This document shows, piece after piece, positions 11,501-26,500 of a stretch of DNA of 64,000 bases; position 1 is the first letter of the stretch, and every line of letters begins with the position of its first letter. Origin of the DNA: Rhineura floridana (lineage: Eukaryota; Chordata; Lepidosauria; Squamata; Rhineuridae). The translations under genes were made by a program, and so were the position numbers. The notes beneath the pieces are model-generated. The model was not told where the DNA came from. It worked only from the letters and a program-made list of their open reading frames with translations, and did not search any database. The stretch lies in contig NC_084482.1 in assembly GCF_030035675.1 (NCBI RefSeq), positions 178,402,373-178,466,372 on the forward strand, in the 5' to 3' direction.

Positions 11501-14500
11501 ACCCTAAGAACAGAGTATCCAAAATGCAACACGAGATAGTGCTGGAAGATGAGACTTCAGAAGGCACTCACCAAGCTACTGGGGAAGAACAAAGGACAAG
11601 TACGAGTAGTGCTGTGACTAATGACGCAGCTGGGTCAAAGCCGAAAGGAAGCCCAGAGGCTGATGCACACAGATGCGAAAGGAGAGTCCGGAGTTGTACA
11701 ACGCACACAATAGGAACATGGAATGTGAGAAGCATGAACCAGGGAAAGTTAGAAATTGTCAAACAAGAAATGGAACGCATCAACATTACAATACTTGGTG
11801 TGAGCGAACTAAAATGGATGGGAATGGGACATTTCCAATCAGGCAACTACAAAATATTTTATGCAGGAAATGAGAAATTAAGAAGAAATGGGTTTGCTTT
11901 AATAGTGAGAAGTGATGTAGCAAGAGCAACTAGGAGCTACAATGCAAGGTCTGAGTGAGTGATATCAATGAGATTAAATGGGAAACCTATCAACATAACC
12001 ATCATCCAAGTCTATGCTCCGACGGCAAACGCAGAAGAAGAGGAATTGGAGAGATTTTACGCAGAAGTACAGGAAGAAACTGATCACACACCAAAACAAG
12101 ATGTGCTGATAATCATGGGGGATTGGAATGCAAAAGTAGGGAACAGAGAAGAATTAGGAATTGTGGAGAAATGGGGCCTAGGAGACAGAAACGAACCAGG
12201 AGAAAGACTTATTGAATTCTGTGAAGCCAATAATTTGTTTCTTGCGGACACATTTTTTGAATAACCGAAAAGACGACTGTACACATGGACATCATCAAAT
12301 GGTCAATATAGGAATCAAATTGATTATATAATTGATAGCAGAAGATGGAGAAGTTCCATACTTTCTGCAAAAACAAGACCAGGAGCAGACTGCGGTACAG
12401 ATCATGAACTAGTCGTATCGAAAATCGGAGTAAAGCTAAAGAAGTACAACAAAGCAATCATAATGCCAAAATACAATTTAAATAACATCCCAGAAGCATA
12501 TAAAGATCAAATAAGGAACCGGTTTGAGGCTTTAAACTTAGTTGACAGAGAACCAGAAGAACTATGGAGTGAAGTCAGAGACATTATCAGGGAAGAATGA
12601 AAAAAACAAAAACCTCTCGTTAAAAAGAGTAAAAGACCTCAATGGATGACTGAAGAAACTGTTCAAATGGTTAAAGAGAGAAGGAAAGCAAAAGCAAAAG
12701 GAGATAGAAACACTGTCAGAACCCTAAATGCAACAATACAGCGACTAGTACGTAGGGACAAAGAGAACTATTACAATATTGTATGGAAATAGAAGAGGAC
12801 AACAAAAAGGGTAGAACAAGAGCCCTATTCCAAAAGATTAGAGAAATGAAAGGGAAATTTAAACTAAGAGTAGGGATGTTGAATAATCAACAGGGGAACA
12901 CACTGACTGACCGAGATGAAATAAAAGGAAGATGGAAGCAATACACTGAAGAACTCTATACAGTAGAGCCCGCTTAAAGATCAAATAAGGAACAGGTTTG
13001 AGGCTTTAAACTTAGTTGACAGAGAACCAGAAGAACTATGGAATGAAGTCAGATACGTTATCAGGGAAGAATGCAAAAGGACAATACCTCTCGTTAAAAA
13101 GAGAGAAAGACCTCAACTCTTCAAATGGTTAAAGAGAGAAGGAAAGCAAAAGCAAAAGGAGATAGAAACACAGTCAGAACCCTAAATGCAACAATACAAC
13201 GACTAGTAAGTAGGGATAAAGAGAACTATTACAATAGTTACTGTATAGAAATAGGACAACAAAAGGGGTAGAACAAGAGCCCTGTTCCAAAAGATTAGAG
13301 AAATGAAAGGGAAATTTAAACTAAGAGTAGGGATGTTGAATAATCAACAGGGGAACACACTGACTGACCGAGATGAAATAAAAGGAAGATGGAAGCAATA
13401 CACTGAAGAACTCTATACAGTAGAGCCCGCTTATACGGCGGGTTCTGTTCCGGACCCCCGCCATAAAGCAGAATTTGCTGTAAACCGGAACCTCATTGAC
13501 TTTAATGGGGCGCATTGTGCGCAAATGCAGCAAAATTGGCTTTAAAAGAGGGGAGGAAAGCCGCCGCATTAGCAGAACGCTGGTAAGCGGAGCGCCGGTA
13601 AGCAGGGCCCTACTGTAAAAGAGATGCAAGGATGACAGATTCATTCACTGAGGAACCATATGATTAAGAACCAGAAATTTTAGAATGCGAGGTAAAAGCT
13701 GCTCTTAAAATACTTGGAAGAAACAAATCACCAGGCATAGATGGCATACCAATAGTTGCTGCAAGCTACTGAGACTGAATCAGTCCCAATTTTGACTAAA
13801 ATCTGTGAAGAAATATGGAAAACTAAACAATGGCCCACAGACTGGAAGCGTTCCATATACATCCTAATTCCAAAGAAAGGAGATCCCAAGGAATGTAATA
13901 ATTATCGAACTATTGCCTTAATATCCCAAGCAAGTAATGCTCAAGATTCTACAACAAAGGCTCTTACCATATATGGAGTGAGAATGCAAGATGTCCAAAC
14001 TGAATTTAGAAAGGGAAGAGGCACCAGAGATCATATCGCAAACATACGTTGGATAATGGAACGGACCAAGGAATTTCAGAAGAAAATCACCCTGTGCTTT
14101 ATAGATTACAGCAAAGCCTTTAACTGTGTAGATCATGAAAAACTATGGAATGCATTAAAAGAAATGGGGGTGCCACAGCATCTGATTGTCCAGATGCGCA
14201 ACCTATACTCTGGACAAGAAGCTACCGTAAGGACAGAATATGGAGAAACCGATTAGTTCCCCATCGGAAAGGGTGTGAGACAGGGGTGTATTTTATCACC
14301 CTATTTATTTAATCTGTACGCAGAACGTATCATACGGAAAGCAGGATTGGACTAAAATGAAGGAGGTGTGAAAATTGGAGGGAGAAATATCAATAATTTA
14401 AGATATGCAGACGATACCATACTACTAGCAGAAACCAGTAATGATTTGAAACGAATGCTGATGAAAGTTAAAGAGGAAAGCACAAAAGCAGGACTACAGC

Positions 14501-17500
14501 TGAACGTCAAAAAGACTAAAGTAATGACAACAGAAGATTTATGAAACTTTAAAGTTGACAACGAGCACATTGAACTTGTCAAGGATTATCAATACCTTGG
14601 CACAATCATTAACCAAAATGGCAACAGTCAAGAAATCAGAAGAAGGCTAGGACTGGGGAGGGCAGCTGTGAGAGAACTAGCAAAGGTCCTCAAATGTAAA
14701 GATGTATCATTGAACACTAAAGTCAGGATCATTCAGACCATGGTCTTTCCAATCGCTATGTATGGATGTGAAAGTTGGACAGTGAAAAAAGCGGGTAAGA
14801 GAAAAATCAACTCATTTGAAATGTGGTGTTGGAGAAGAGCTTTGTGGATACCATGGACTGCAAAAAAGACAAGTAATTGGGTGTTAGAACAAATTAAACT
14901 AGAACTCTCACTAGAAGCTAAAATGATGAAGCTGAGGTTATCATACTTTGGACACATAATGAGAAGACATGATTCATTAGAAAAGATAATAATGCTGGGG
15001 AAAACAGCAGGGAGTAGAAAAAGAGGAAGGTCAAACAAGAGATGGATTGATTCCATAAAGGAAGCCACAGACCTGAACTTACAAGATCTGACCAGGGTGA
15101 TTCATGACAGATGCCCTTGGAGATCACTGATTCATAGGGTCGCCATAAGTCGTAGTCGACTTGGAGGCACATAACAACAACAACATGGATTACCTAGCCA
15201 TACTTTCCCTATCAAAAGCCTCCCAATTTGTTTTTCAAACAGCATTTGCCAAGTCTTTCCTGCCAATGGTACAGGTTGTTTGGAATGTTTTGCTATTAAA
15301 GTGAATTCTTTATCTCCTGCTTATCCTGAGGCTCTCTCATTGGCAAAGCTGTTTAGCTGTTAACGGAAGTAAATTATGTGGGAGTTAACAAGTAGAGCAG
15401 GGGCAGAAAGAAGAGACTGAAAAGTGATACTGGATTATTATCTCGCTTGTAGATTTTTTCCTTGTTCTACTTCTACTTTCTTAGGTGCACAGGCCCTCTA
15501 CAGTCTAAACCGTTAGTTGACATTTTCTGAGGCAAAGCCCAGGCAATAAACATGTAGTATCGGGGGGAGGGGGAGGGAACTAAGGGAGGTTGACATTTAA
15601 ATAAAACACCCTACTATAAACATCTTGTAAATAGTTCTCAACAAGTTTTAGACTGGTTTTGATCAATTGGAACATGTTTGAGTGTTCTAGCAATGCTAAT
15701 CCTCTGGTTTAACCTATCTCAGCTCTCTGGTTTTTTTGAAGAGGGGATATGGGGGGAGTTTGAAGTGAAGTTTCATCACCGTAGGAAAAATGGCAAAGTG
15801 TGCCTATCCTTCATTTCAAAAATTCTGTAATCACAGAACTGCTGTTTATTATCTGTGGTTTAAGTGTTTGAGACAGGCATGTGGATTTTCAAAATGTTTA
15901 CACACACACATATATTTGAACAAGTCATATAGTAATCATTATTGTGCGATCTTTTTTAAAACACTTCTTTGCAGGGCTGAGTTAATGACAGTCATTATTC
16001 TACATCCCGAACATGGGCTCAATGAGAAGAAAGTGTTATGATTAGTCTATATGCCAGGCCAGTCAAAACTATGTCTCCTGGGTTGCATGCCAGCTATACT
16101 GCAACATCAGGTGCTTGATGGAATTTGTAAAACACACAGAGGGCCACATATGGCCCTTTAGAATTTTAGAAAACTAAATTTTTTAAAGTGTTAAAATTAT
16201 TATAATCATTGTTAATCACCTTGGAAACTATATCTAACAGGTTAGACATTGAAATAATAAAGAAAACAAACTGCAAGTGACCCAAGGATTACATGTTTGA
16301 TATTCCACACCCTTACAATCAACAACAGTATAGACAAAAGGCAACAACTTTGCTCTCTTGATTTTCTGGTCCCGATTCCAATTCCTATGCAGAAATCAAA
16401 CAAGGATAGTTAACATTGCCTGGATCAGCCCTGGGATCCTGCTGGGACAAAGGGCAGGATATAAATCAAATATATTATAAATCAAATAATAAATACACAA
16501 AATAATGAAACAAGACCAGGATCAGACTGTGGTACAGATAATGAACTGGTAATATCGAAAATCAGAGTTAAGCTAAAGAAGAACAACAAAGCAATCATAA
16601 TGCCAAAATACAATTTAAATAACATCCCAGAAGAATATAAAGATCAAATAAGGAACAGATTTGAGGCTTTAAACTTAGTTGTCAGAAAACCAGAAGAACT
16701 ATGGAATGAACTCAGAGATGTTATCAGGAAAGAATGCAAAAGGACAATACCTCTAGTTAAAAAGAGAGAAAGACCTCAATGGATGACTGAAGAAACTCTT
16801 AAAATGGTTAAAGAGAGAAGGAAAGGAAAGCAAAAGCAAAAGGAGATAGAAACACGGTCAGAACCCTAGCTGCAGCGACTAGTACGTAGGGACAAAGAGA
16901 ACTATTACAATAGTTATTGTATAGAAATAGAAGAGGACAACAAAAAGGGTAGAACAAGAGCCCTATTCCAAAAGAAAACAGAAATGAAAGGGAAATTTAA
17001 ACCAAGAGTAGGGATGTAGAAAAATAAACAGGGGAACACACTGACTGACCGAGATAAAATAAAAGGTAGATGGAAGCAATACACTGATCTGAAGAACTCT
17101 ATAAAAGAGATGACAGGATGAGAGATTCATTCATGGAGGAACCGTATGATGAAGAACCAGAAATTTTAGAATGCGAGGTGAAAGCCGCTCTTAACATACT
17201 TGGACGAAACAAATCACTAGAAACAGATGGCATACCAATAGAGTTGCTATAAGCTACTGAGATTGAATCTATCCAAATATGGAAAAGAAAAAAATGGCTC
17301 ATAGACTGGAAGCGTTCAACATACATCCTAATTCCAAAGAAAGGGGATCCCAGGGAATGCAGTAATTACTAAAGTATTGCCTTAATATCCCATGCAAGTA
17401 AATTAATGCTCAAGATTCTAGAACAAAGGCTCTTGTCCCATATGTAGCAAGAAATGCCAGATGTCCAAGCTGGATTTAGAAAGGGAAGAGATACAAGTGA

Positions 17501-20500
17501 TTATATTGCAAACAAACTTTGGATAATGGAACAGACCAAGGAATTTGAGAAGGAAATCACCCTGTACTTTATAGATTACAGCAAAGCCTTTGACTGTGTA
17601 GATCATGAAAAACTATGGAATGCTTTAAAAGAAATGGGGGTGCCACAGCATCTTGATTGTCCTGATGCACAACCTATACTGTGGACAAGAGGCTACTGTA
17701 AAGACAGAATATGGAAAAACCGATTGGTTCCCCATCGGAAAGGATGTGAGACAGGGGTGTGTTTTATCACCCTATTTGTTTTATCTATATGCAGGACATA
17801 TCATATGGAAAGCGGGATTGGACCAAGATGAAGGAGGTGTGAAAACTGGAGGGAGCAATATCAATAATTTAAGATATGCAGATTGCGGATGATACCATAC
17901 TACTAGTAGAAACCAGTAATGATTTGAAACAAATGGTGCTGAAAGTTAAAGAGGAAAGCACAAAAGCAGGACTACAGCTGAACGTCAAAAAGACGAAATG
18001 ACAACAGAAGATTTAGGTAACTTTAAACTTGACAGTGAGGACATAGAACCTGTCAAGGATTATCAATACTTCGGCACAGTCATTAACCAAAATGGAGACA
18101 ATAGTCAAGAAATTAGAAGAAGGCTAGGACTGGGGAGGGCAGCTATGTGAACTAGAAAAAGTCCTCAAATGCAATGATGTATCACTGAACACTAAAGTCA
18201 GGATCATTCAGACCATGGTATTCCCGATCTCTACGTATGGATGTGAAAGTTGGACAGGGAAAAAAGCAGATAAGAGAAAAATCAACTCCTTTGAAATGTG
18301 GTGTTGGAGGACAGCTTTGTGCATACCATGTACCGTGAAAACGACAAATAATTGGGTGTCAGATCAAATTAAACCAGAACTACCACGAGAAGCTAAAATG
18401 ACGAAACTGAGGTTATCATACTTTGGACACATCATGAGAAGACCTGGTTCACTAGAAAAGACAACAATGCTGGGAAAAACAAACAAGAGATGGATTGATT
18501 CCATAAAGACAGCCACAGACCTGAACTTACAAGATCTGAACAGGGTGGTTTATAACAGATGGTATTGGAGGTCGCTGATTCACTCCCACTTACCTTGACA
18601 TATTATAGGTCTCCAAGTGTCTCCAGAACACTCCTACCCAATCCAGGGATTTCTTGGATTAACTAGGTTTGCTTCAATAGCAATTACAAGTCTACTCTAG
18701 AAGCAATTTCTATAGAAATAGCTTCCAAGGGGCTTTGAAACAGCAAGTGCTGCATACATAACCTTAAAGATGAGGAAAAAGAGGATAGGAATACATATAA
18801 AGCTTCCTTATATCGAGTGACGTGAGTTTTCAGAAAACAATCCAATGTTAGTTAGGCTAAATTTCATAGGGTAGTTTGCACTGGAAAATTTTCTGATGCC
18901 CCAGAGAGTGCACAAATTTAGCATGTTTACTTTTATTTAGTAAACAAATACTGAATGTGTGAAGTGGAAAATGTTCAAAGGAAAAATTAAGCACTAGAAA
19001 AAATTAAGCACATCACTGCTTAAACCCAATTAGACCACTCTATTCTGAATGACAAGTGACTTTCCAGGGCCTCACACAGTGACATGTCTTTCAGCCCTCC
19101 TACCCAAAATGCTTTTTATTGGTGATGTCAGGGACTGAATCTAGGACCTTTCACAAGCATGCCACATTCTCTGCCACTAAGTCAATGATGCTGCCCGTAA
19201 GCTTCCCAAAATCATTCACTTTGCGATGTGGACAGCAATCCTAGTACATTCTACCATGGTTCTAGTAATGGAATATGCTGCAGTATAAATTACATGCTAT
19301 GCCACTTTTCTTCTCCGTCAAGTAATAACTACTGGTGGCATGTGTCAAACCAAAACACTGAATACCATAGTAGCATACCAGTAATGTTATGTGCCTTCAA
19401 GTCAATTTTGACTTATGGTGACCCTATGAATCAGCGACCTCCAATGGCATCTGTTATAAACCACCCTGTTCAGATCTGGTAAGTTCAGGTCTGCTGTGGC
19501 TTCCTTTATGGAATCAATCCATCTCCTGTTTGGCCTTCCTCTTTTTCTACTCCCTTCTGTTTCTCCCAGCAATATTAAAAAACACGTAACAGATACACTT
19601 CTTTTGCTTCTCCTACAGTCTAGGATATAAGTAGAACCCTTCCTTTACACAAACCATAATTCAATGAATTTACTCAGAAGTAAAGACTTAAATGAGACTT
19701 TTTCCACAAACAATTGCTCCCCCACCCATTTTACAGGCACCCAAAAAGCATCTTACCCTGTAAAACATAGATATTATCTTTATATTCCACAGCATTATGA
19801 AACTCCATTGCTACAGGCATTGGACAGACTGCTGTCCAGCAGTTCTCTCTGCCATCGTAACACTCCACAGATTTCAGCGAGTTGCGTCCATCTCCTTCAT
19901 ACACCCGACCACCTATTGCATACAGTTTACCACAGCAATGAACCAGTTTGCAGCCTATTCTAGCACGAAGCAGTGGAGCCTTAGGGATCCATCTATTGCC
20001 TGAATGATCATACATCCAGAAGTCACTTTCTGCTCTGTGATCTATGGAGACCTCACTGCTGCTTGGTCTGTACCCTCCAGCAATATAAATGTCATTGTCA
20101 GGAGAGACAAGAATCCCCACTTCTCGCAAATCATTGGGTGGTTTGCATAGTTTGAACACTCTCCCTGTGACGGAATCTAAACAAGGCACTGTTTGCTTCT
20201 TCCCTGAGTGTTTGTGGGCAGCATCAAAGCAGATGATCATTTCTGAAGCAGTCATTCCGAGCCGTTGGGTATAGCCATTGGCACCACTTTGTCCTTTCTG
20301 TACACAGTTTTTGGCTATAGCCTGTGCAAACATGGGAGGAATTTTCTCTGTGAATGCTTCATCCAAAAGAGGCATGCGGATGCATTTGGCAAAAATTTCT
20401 GGCAAGTGGACTTCTCTTTTGTTGGGTTCATGTTCAAACCATCTTATAATGCTTTCATAGACATGCTCTTCCTTGTCAACATTTAAATCATTGCTGTCCA

Positions 20501-23500
20501 GTATGCTTATGAGTTGGTCTTTCCTCAGTTGGAGAAACTCTTGCTCTTTAGTGACACTCAGGAACTTTTTACGAATGTAATCTTGTGATCTGACTTTCAG
20601 TTCCTGATGCCCATAATGATCAGCAAAGATAAATACGCCAATGGAGTTCTGCGGATCCAAATGACTGATCATGTATTTAGCACACTGATCCTGGATAGAA
20701 GGGATCTGGAATATACTAGCTGCAGTGAACAAAGCCTGGACGTTGGCCTCTGTCAGTATTACTCGGGAGGTATATGCATAGTTCAGTACTAAATGCATGG
20801 ACTCTGCTTCAACACCAACAATCCGAACTTCTTTCTGGGTGCTCTCAGTAAGGCCACTAGTGAACATTGATCTACAAAATGAAAATGTGCATACAGTTAT
20901 TTATAAGGAACTACTGTTAACAGGCCAACAGTAAGCTTGAGTTTTGTTCCAACACTTAATCAGTTTTTGTTTTATGGTACACAAGGCACATTTTTAAATT
21001 CTCAGATCACTGGCTCAAACAATTTACTCAGACATCTGAACATAATTCTGACTTTTATTGAGTCATCTTCCACTGAGTTCCTGCCACATCGCTGGCACCT
21101 GACTGTCACTGATTGTTTGCATATATGCATACTATTGCTCAGAGCAGGGATTGCAATACACAGTAACCAAGGTGTCTTTTGCAACCTCTGCAGAGAATTA
21201 TCTACATATTGTTATCTACATGGCTATTCCCATCAGTTTGTGCTAAGTAGTCTGTGGCTCCTACAGTAATAAGTCCAATGCTCTGCTGTATTTGCATACT
21301 GCAGCAATGTAACATTTGTTGTTATGTGCTATGAAGCAGAGGGGGCAGAACACAAATACACATACATGACCAGAGTAACTATTTATTTATAGGAGACAGG
21401 CATACACACACTGCCAAGCTTCAGTTCAGCACAATGAATGTCATGTAGAATGACCCATCAGGAAAAGAGCCTCCCATCCCTGATTTAAAGGATTAAGTTA
21501 GTAAAGTTAAAAGCAACACAACTGTTTACACTGTAACAAACTGGAGGAGCTTTGATGCAAAATAGCGTACTCATGGGGCTTGAAAGCAACCAGTTCTGCC
21601 ATTTTCCTCCCACTGAAAATACTCATAACTACATTGATCTAGTCAGTGTAAGGAAGTAGAAATGGACTGAACAGATAACAAACATACTTGGAGGAACCAG
21701 CAGACATTACTCAGCTTTGTCAATATTGCCTTAATCTTAGTTTGAAACAGTTCACCTTAGCTTGTTTCAGCAGAATGGGGAAAGGTGGGGGAGGCAAAAA
21801 ACAAAGTGCTTCCAGCTATATATGTACTTCTTTGGGATCCAAAAGAATATGGAAGAGAAATGGCAGGTCTCAAGTCCTATAAAAATTGATACAGTAAAGG
21901 TGAAACAAAGGCCTTTCCAGGAACAACGATGCAGTGGTGCAAATTCCAAGTAGGAACAAGGGGTAGTTCAAGAACTCTATAGCTTGTACTTTATTTTTAT
22001 GGCCCCTATTTACATAGTTGCCTCATCTGATCTGCTTTCATTCATCAGCCACGTCAGTTTTTAGATTATCCTCTCCCATTTCCTACCTCCCTGTAAATCA
22101 GGGGTACCACATAAAACTTTTCTAACTGCATTTGTGTTGTTTCAATACAGGTAGAATTTTTTCTAAAAAATGGTGCAGCAACCACTTATATTCAAATCCA
22201 GGGAAATCTACTGGAATGAGCCCAAAGTAGTTCTTAAATGAATGCTACCACATTCATTTTCAGTGCAAATTGTAGAAAACACATAGGTAACATTAACACT
22301 CTTACAAACAATGCACTACTCTCAAAATGTTAATAAAAACTAGCATTAGAATGCAATGTACCTGAAGTAAGGACTGATTGCAGCAAGAACATTCCGATGA
22401 CAAGAAAAAGTTTTCCCATGATCCACTTCCACCACAATATCTGTCAGCTGTCTTTCATCATACATTGCTTTGAGTTGCTGGAGAATGCTACAAGCATGGG
22501 AGGGATCCATCCCAACACTGGCTGTGCTTGAAGCAGGAGTTCCATTCAATATTTGTGGGAACTTGCTCTGTTCTGGTAAAACATTGAAATAAATGAACTT
22601 AACACAGAGCAAAAGAGATGGCCGACAATCCTCTTGTATGTATGTCTTTGTGGATCAAGAAACAAGCTATATTTCACAGGACATGAAGACTAGTTCTACA
22701 CCTTGAAGAGCAGGGTATTCAACATCTGTGTACTAAGATGCCTTTCTTAAACTACACCACACAATAGGGCTTACAGAGGTTTTTTCCACCAGTCACCTTG
22801 TGGTATAAGTATATACATCTGTCAGGCTTGTGACTTCTGCAAGGTAGTCAGTACATGTTAAACCATGGTTTAGCACCACATGGATAAGCCTGAATGAACC
22901 TGAGTGGAACATCAGCCTCATACACTCCCCACCCCAGTGCAACTAGAATAGCAACTTGTAGAAGAGTTTCACTTTTAAGTGATCCCAGTTTAGCGTTACA
23001 TTAGAACAAAAGGTCCTATTTTAAAACAAACTAGCAAATTTCATAACACCCAGGTTCATAACTCATTAACACTTTGCTGACTTAGCAGCAATTAAGAGAT
23101 TGACTTGGGTTTTTTAAGTGTCATTTTGTGAATTTACTGAAACAAAATTCCTGAATTGAAAGCACTGAAACCATTGTACACTTTCATTTCTCATTTTTTC
23201 TTTTGTATGGGCATCCTTTTCTTAATTTTTAAAATCATATTTGCATTGACGTAGTGCTACTTCTGTAATACACCTCAGGTGAGGTTGTGACCCAGTAGTA
23301 GGTCCCAATCATACATAACCCACTTGTCAGAATTTGTACTAACAGAGAAATCTGCATTGTAGATACGAAATAAAAGATGCACCTGGAGGGCTCAACTGTG
23401 TTTTTTTTACTATACCCATGGTATCTAAAATTGAAACACACATATATTTCCAATGACCAAACAAAATAGACTGAAAATTGTTTTAGATATTGGGTATACC

Positions 23501-26500
23501 AACTCTTTCTCAACAGAAAACCATGGGCGAAAATAATTTTGTGCTACTCTTTTTAAAGACACGTCAAGGTTGCCTCATATCAGCATCTAACAATAGAACT
23601 ATTGAGAGGGCTAAGCCTCCATTATTGTAAAGCTGCTGCAAAATAGGAGTTAAGAACATATGTCATTGTTGCAAAGTTTTTAAAGATGCTCTATATAACA
23701 AAGAAGTCACACATTTGTTTTGAAAGTTGCTATTTAACCATTCACAAAGTTTTCAGAGGAACATTTTAAAGATCTTTCCGATTCCCTCCCCCCCCCCAGA
23801 AGACCAGTGTTCAGATTTAGAATGAATGATACCAAAAGTCAATTTTCCTCAAATATTCAGATACATTGTGGTTGTTATATGCCTTCAAGTTGATTATGAC
23901 TTATAGCGACTCTATGAATCAGCGACCTAAACCAGTATATCTTCAACTGGTGGGCAGGACCAAATACTGGGTCACAGCCTGACCTAAAGTGGCTGCAAAA
24001 ACAGCACTATCACCATACAAATATATGATAGATGCACATTTGTGATAAAGGTGGGTCCCAGTTCGTGAAAGGATGAGGCAACTGCTATAAACTAAGAACA
24101 AAAGAAATCGCTATATAATTATTCTGAATTATTTTACACAAGGCAGTCAAACAAAAACCAGAAACCCTCTCATGCCTTTACCTAAAATGAGGCTTGTACA
24201 AAACAAACATGGGAACGAGAACATTATGAAGGACTCTGTAACAATGTTGATCTATTGGATGTCTTAGCCTTAGGAATCTGTCCCCTACCATTAATTCTTC
24301 TGCTATTGACCAAAATTATCAATGTTTTCAATTTTTTTTGTGAAAAAAAAATGAGCTTTTTCTTTCTTAATTGAAAAAATTAAAAGCTGTCACTAACAAA
24401 ATTTCAGTAGATCAGCAGCACTAAACTCCCCACTTGTGGAAACATAGGAAGCTACCCTACACTAAATCAGACCATCAGTCCATCTAGCTTAGTACTGTCC
24501 ACACTGACTGGCAGCAGCTGGCACTCAGCAGATCCTCAAGGACCTACTCCCCCCAAAAAATCACCAGTTTTGAAGAGGGATGAGGCCAATAGTAGGGCCT
24601 TTTTGGTGGCGGCCCCTAGGTTGTGGGAGGTAAGAATGGCCTCCTCTGTGCAGTCCTTCTGTTGGCAGGTAAAGAGTTTTCTCTTCCTACAGGCTTTGGG
24701 ACCTGAAGGTCTTAAGGACAGGGCTTGAAGTGGGTGCTGTACTGTCATTGTTTTATCTGCATGGCTATTTAAACTGAGTTTGCAGTATTTTAAATGTTGT
24801 TAAATGGTTTTAATATTTTAATAGTTTAATTATATTTTAATGCAGATTTTTGTATGTTCTTAATTATGTGTACTTTTTATCTCAAAGCCGCCTTGAGTTC
24901 CACTTTGGAAAAAGGGCAGGGTATAAATAAAGATAATAATAATATTAGCAGTAATAGTTAGTCATGGCTTGATCTCCAAAAATGTTGCACACTGTTGTCT
25001 TCATGCCCTGTCCATAAACTCCCCGTAGCATCTGAGCAGCCTTTCTTGGAAACAGAATCCTAGAATAACAAGAACCTTGGCCTAGGCTCTTCTTGTGTTC
25101 CAACACACCTGCTGCTTCCTTCATTCTGCCAAACTAAACATTTCTGTCCACCTGCACATACTACCAAATTGCAAATTACACTTTATATGTCCTTTGATAC
25201 TACACTGCTAACCTTAAAAATCTGGGATGGGGGACAGGGAGATTATGCTAAGGCATGCAGAACTTTGTGGTCCCCAAGATCAGTAATTTGTACTACGTGC
25301 AATAGAGGTGGTACAAACCACTTTTTTTAACCCTGAGAGGATATAATAAGACCTCCCCAGCCATTATGTTTGATACCCTTCATCATGACCTTACTGAAGA
25401 TGGATAGCCTGATTATAAGGTTGGAAGCAGGACTTAGTGCTTACAGAAACTAAAAAAAGCTAAGTCAGAGTTCTCTCAATGTATTGGCAGAGTTCTGTAA
25501 TCCTTAGATTCACATATCCAATCAGTTAAGAATAGCAAGTGGTCTGCATTTTAGGTTCATAGTTCATCTTTAGTTGCATGACACTTTGGTACTATGAAGA
25601 ACAATTCTGTATTGGGGAAGTTAACAAGCTCCTGATTTGCCACCACTCAACACTGGCTGGAGCATACGCAGGCAAACACGTGTGGCAAAACGTCATGTGG
25701 AGTGGAAAATATTTTATACTTCTTTTTGAGGCTATTGTTCATGGCAATAGGCTAATGTTTGTAACCAACTGACAAAAATAATGAAGGCAGAAAGACACAT
25801 TATGCAACATACAGTATTTTACATTTGTAGCAGGATCTAAAAATCCCTGACATAATTACATTCAATCTAATAACCTTTAGAAATCACGCCACAACCATTC
25901 ATACATAACAAAAAAGAGAACCAAGCCTAAAAATCTTGCAAGGAGTGTCCGGAAAAGAAACCATTGAGCAACATTTTGTTAAAGCAACAAAGCAAGCAGT
26001 ATTCTGAGAAAGGAAAGAGGAGGTATTATCAATCCAGTTCTACTACTGAAATACTCCAAATCTTAATACTTTTGCTTCCAACCTTGTAAGGAGGAATCTT
26101 ACAAGACACTTCACTACATCCAGCATGCCAAATTACTGATCCTGCTCAAGTTTTATGTCTGTTCAGACCCACACAAAGTTTCAGTCTTTCAAGATGCAAT
26201 CCAGAGCACACTTGCATGAAACCAAATCCCACTGTATGCAGCAGGACATGGAGCCAAGTAAGCATGCATAGGGTTGCACGAAGGAGGACAAAACTTCTGG
26301 GAATACCTGATGCAGGCCATCCACAGCAGGCTTTCCCACCTGCTTTGCTCTACCCACCCTATCTTTACATGGTGCCTCTGTAAGGTTTATTCCTGCTTCA
26401 TTCCAGCATCTATGGGTTATGGGTTAGTTTTTGCTTTTATAAATACAGGTGGAACTCTTTGCACTGTAGGTTTTTAGTTCAATATGCCACTGAGATGGCT

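Larger units (their letters stand above)
11288..15184 (+). mobile_element. full-length BovB (RTE) LINE with 11-bp target duplication
   Basis: Flanking direct repeats ATGGATTACCT at 11,277-11,287 and 15,185-15,195 bound the copy. The 5' region leads into an APE endonuclease ([47 protein letters not shown]), then RT ([67 protein letters not shown]) and the C-terminal [20 protein letters not shown] block. The 3' tail is ATAGGGTCGCCATAAGTCG plus an AAC repeat. The frame has several stops (for example TGA at 11,956, TAA at 12,262, TAG at 14,254) and frameshifts, so it cannot move itself. Its 3.9 kb includes a tandem duplication and a Tigger-like MITE; without them it would be about 3.2 kb. Confidence 0.95.
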
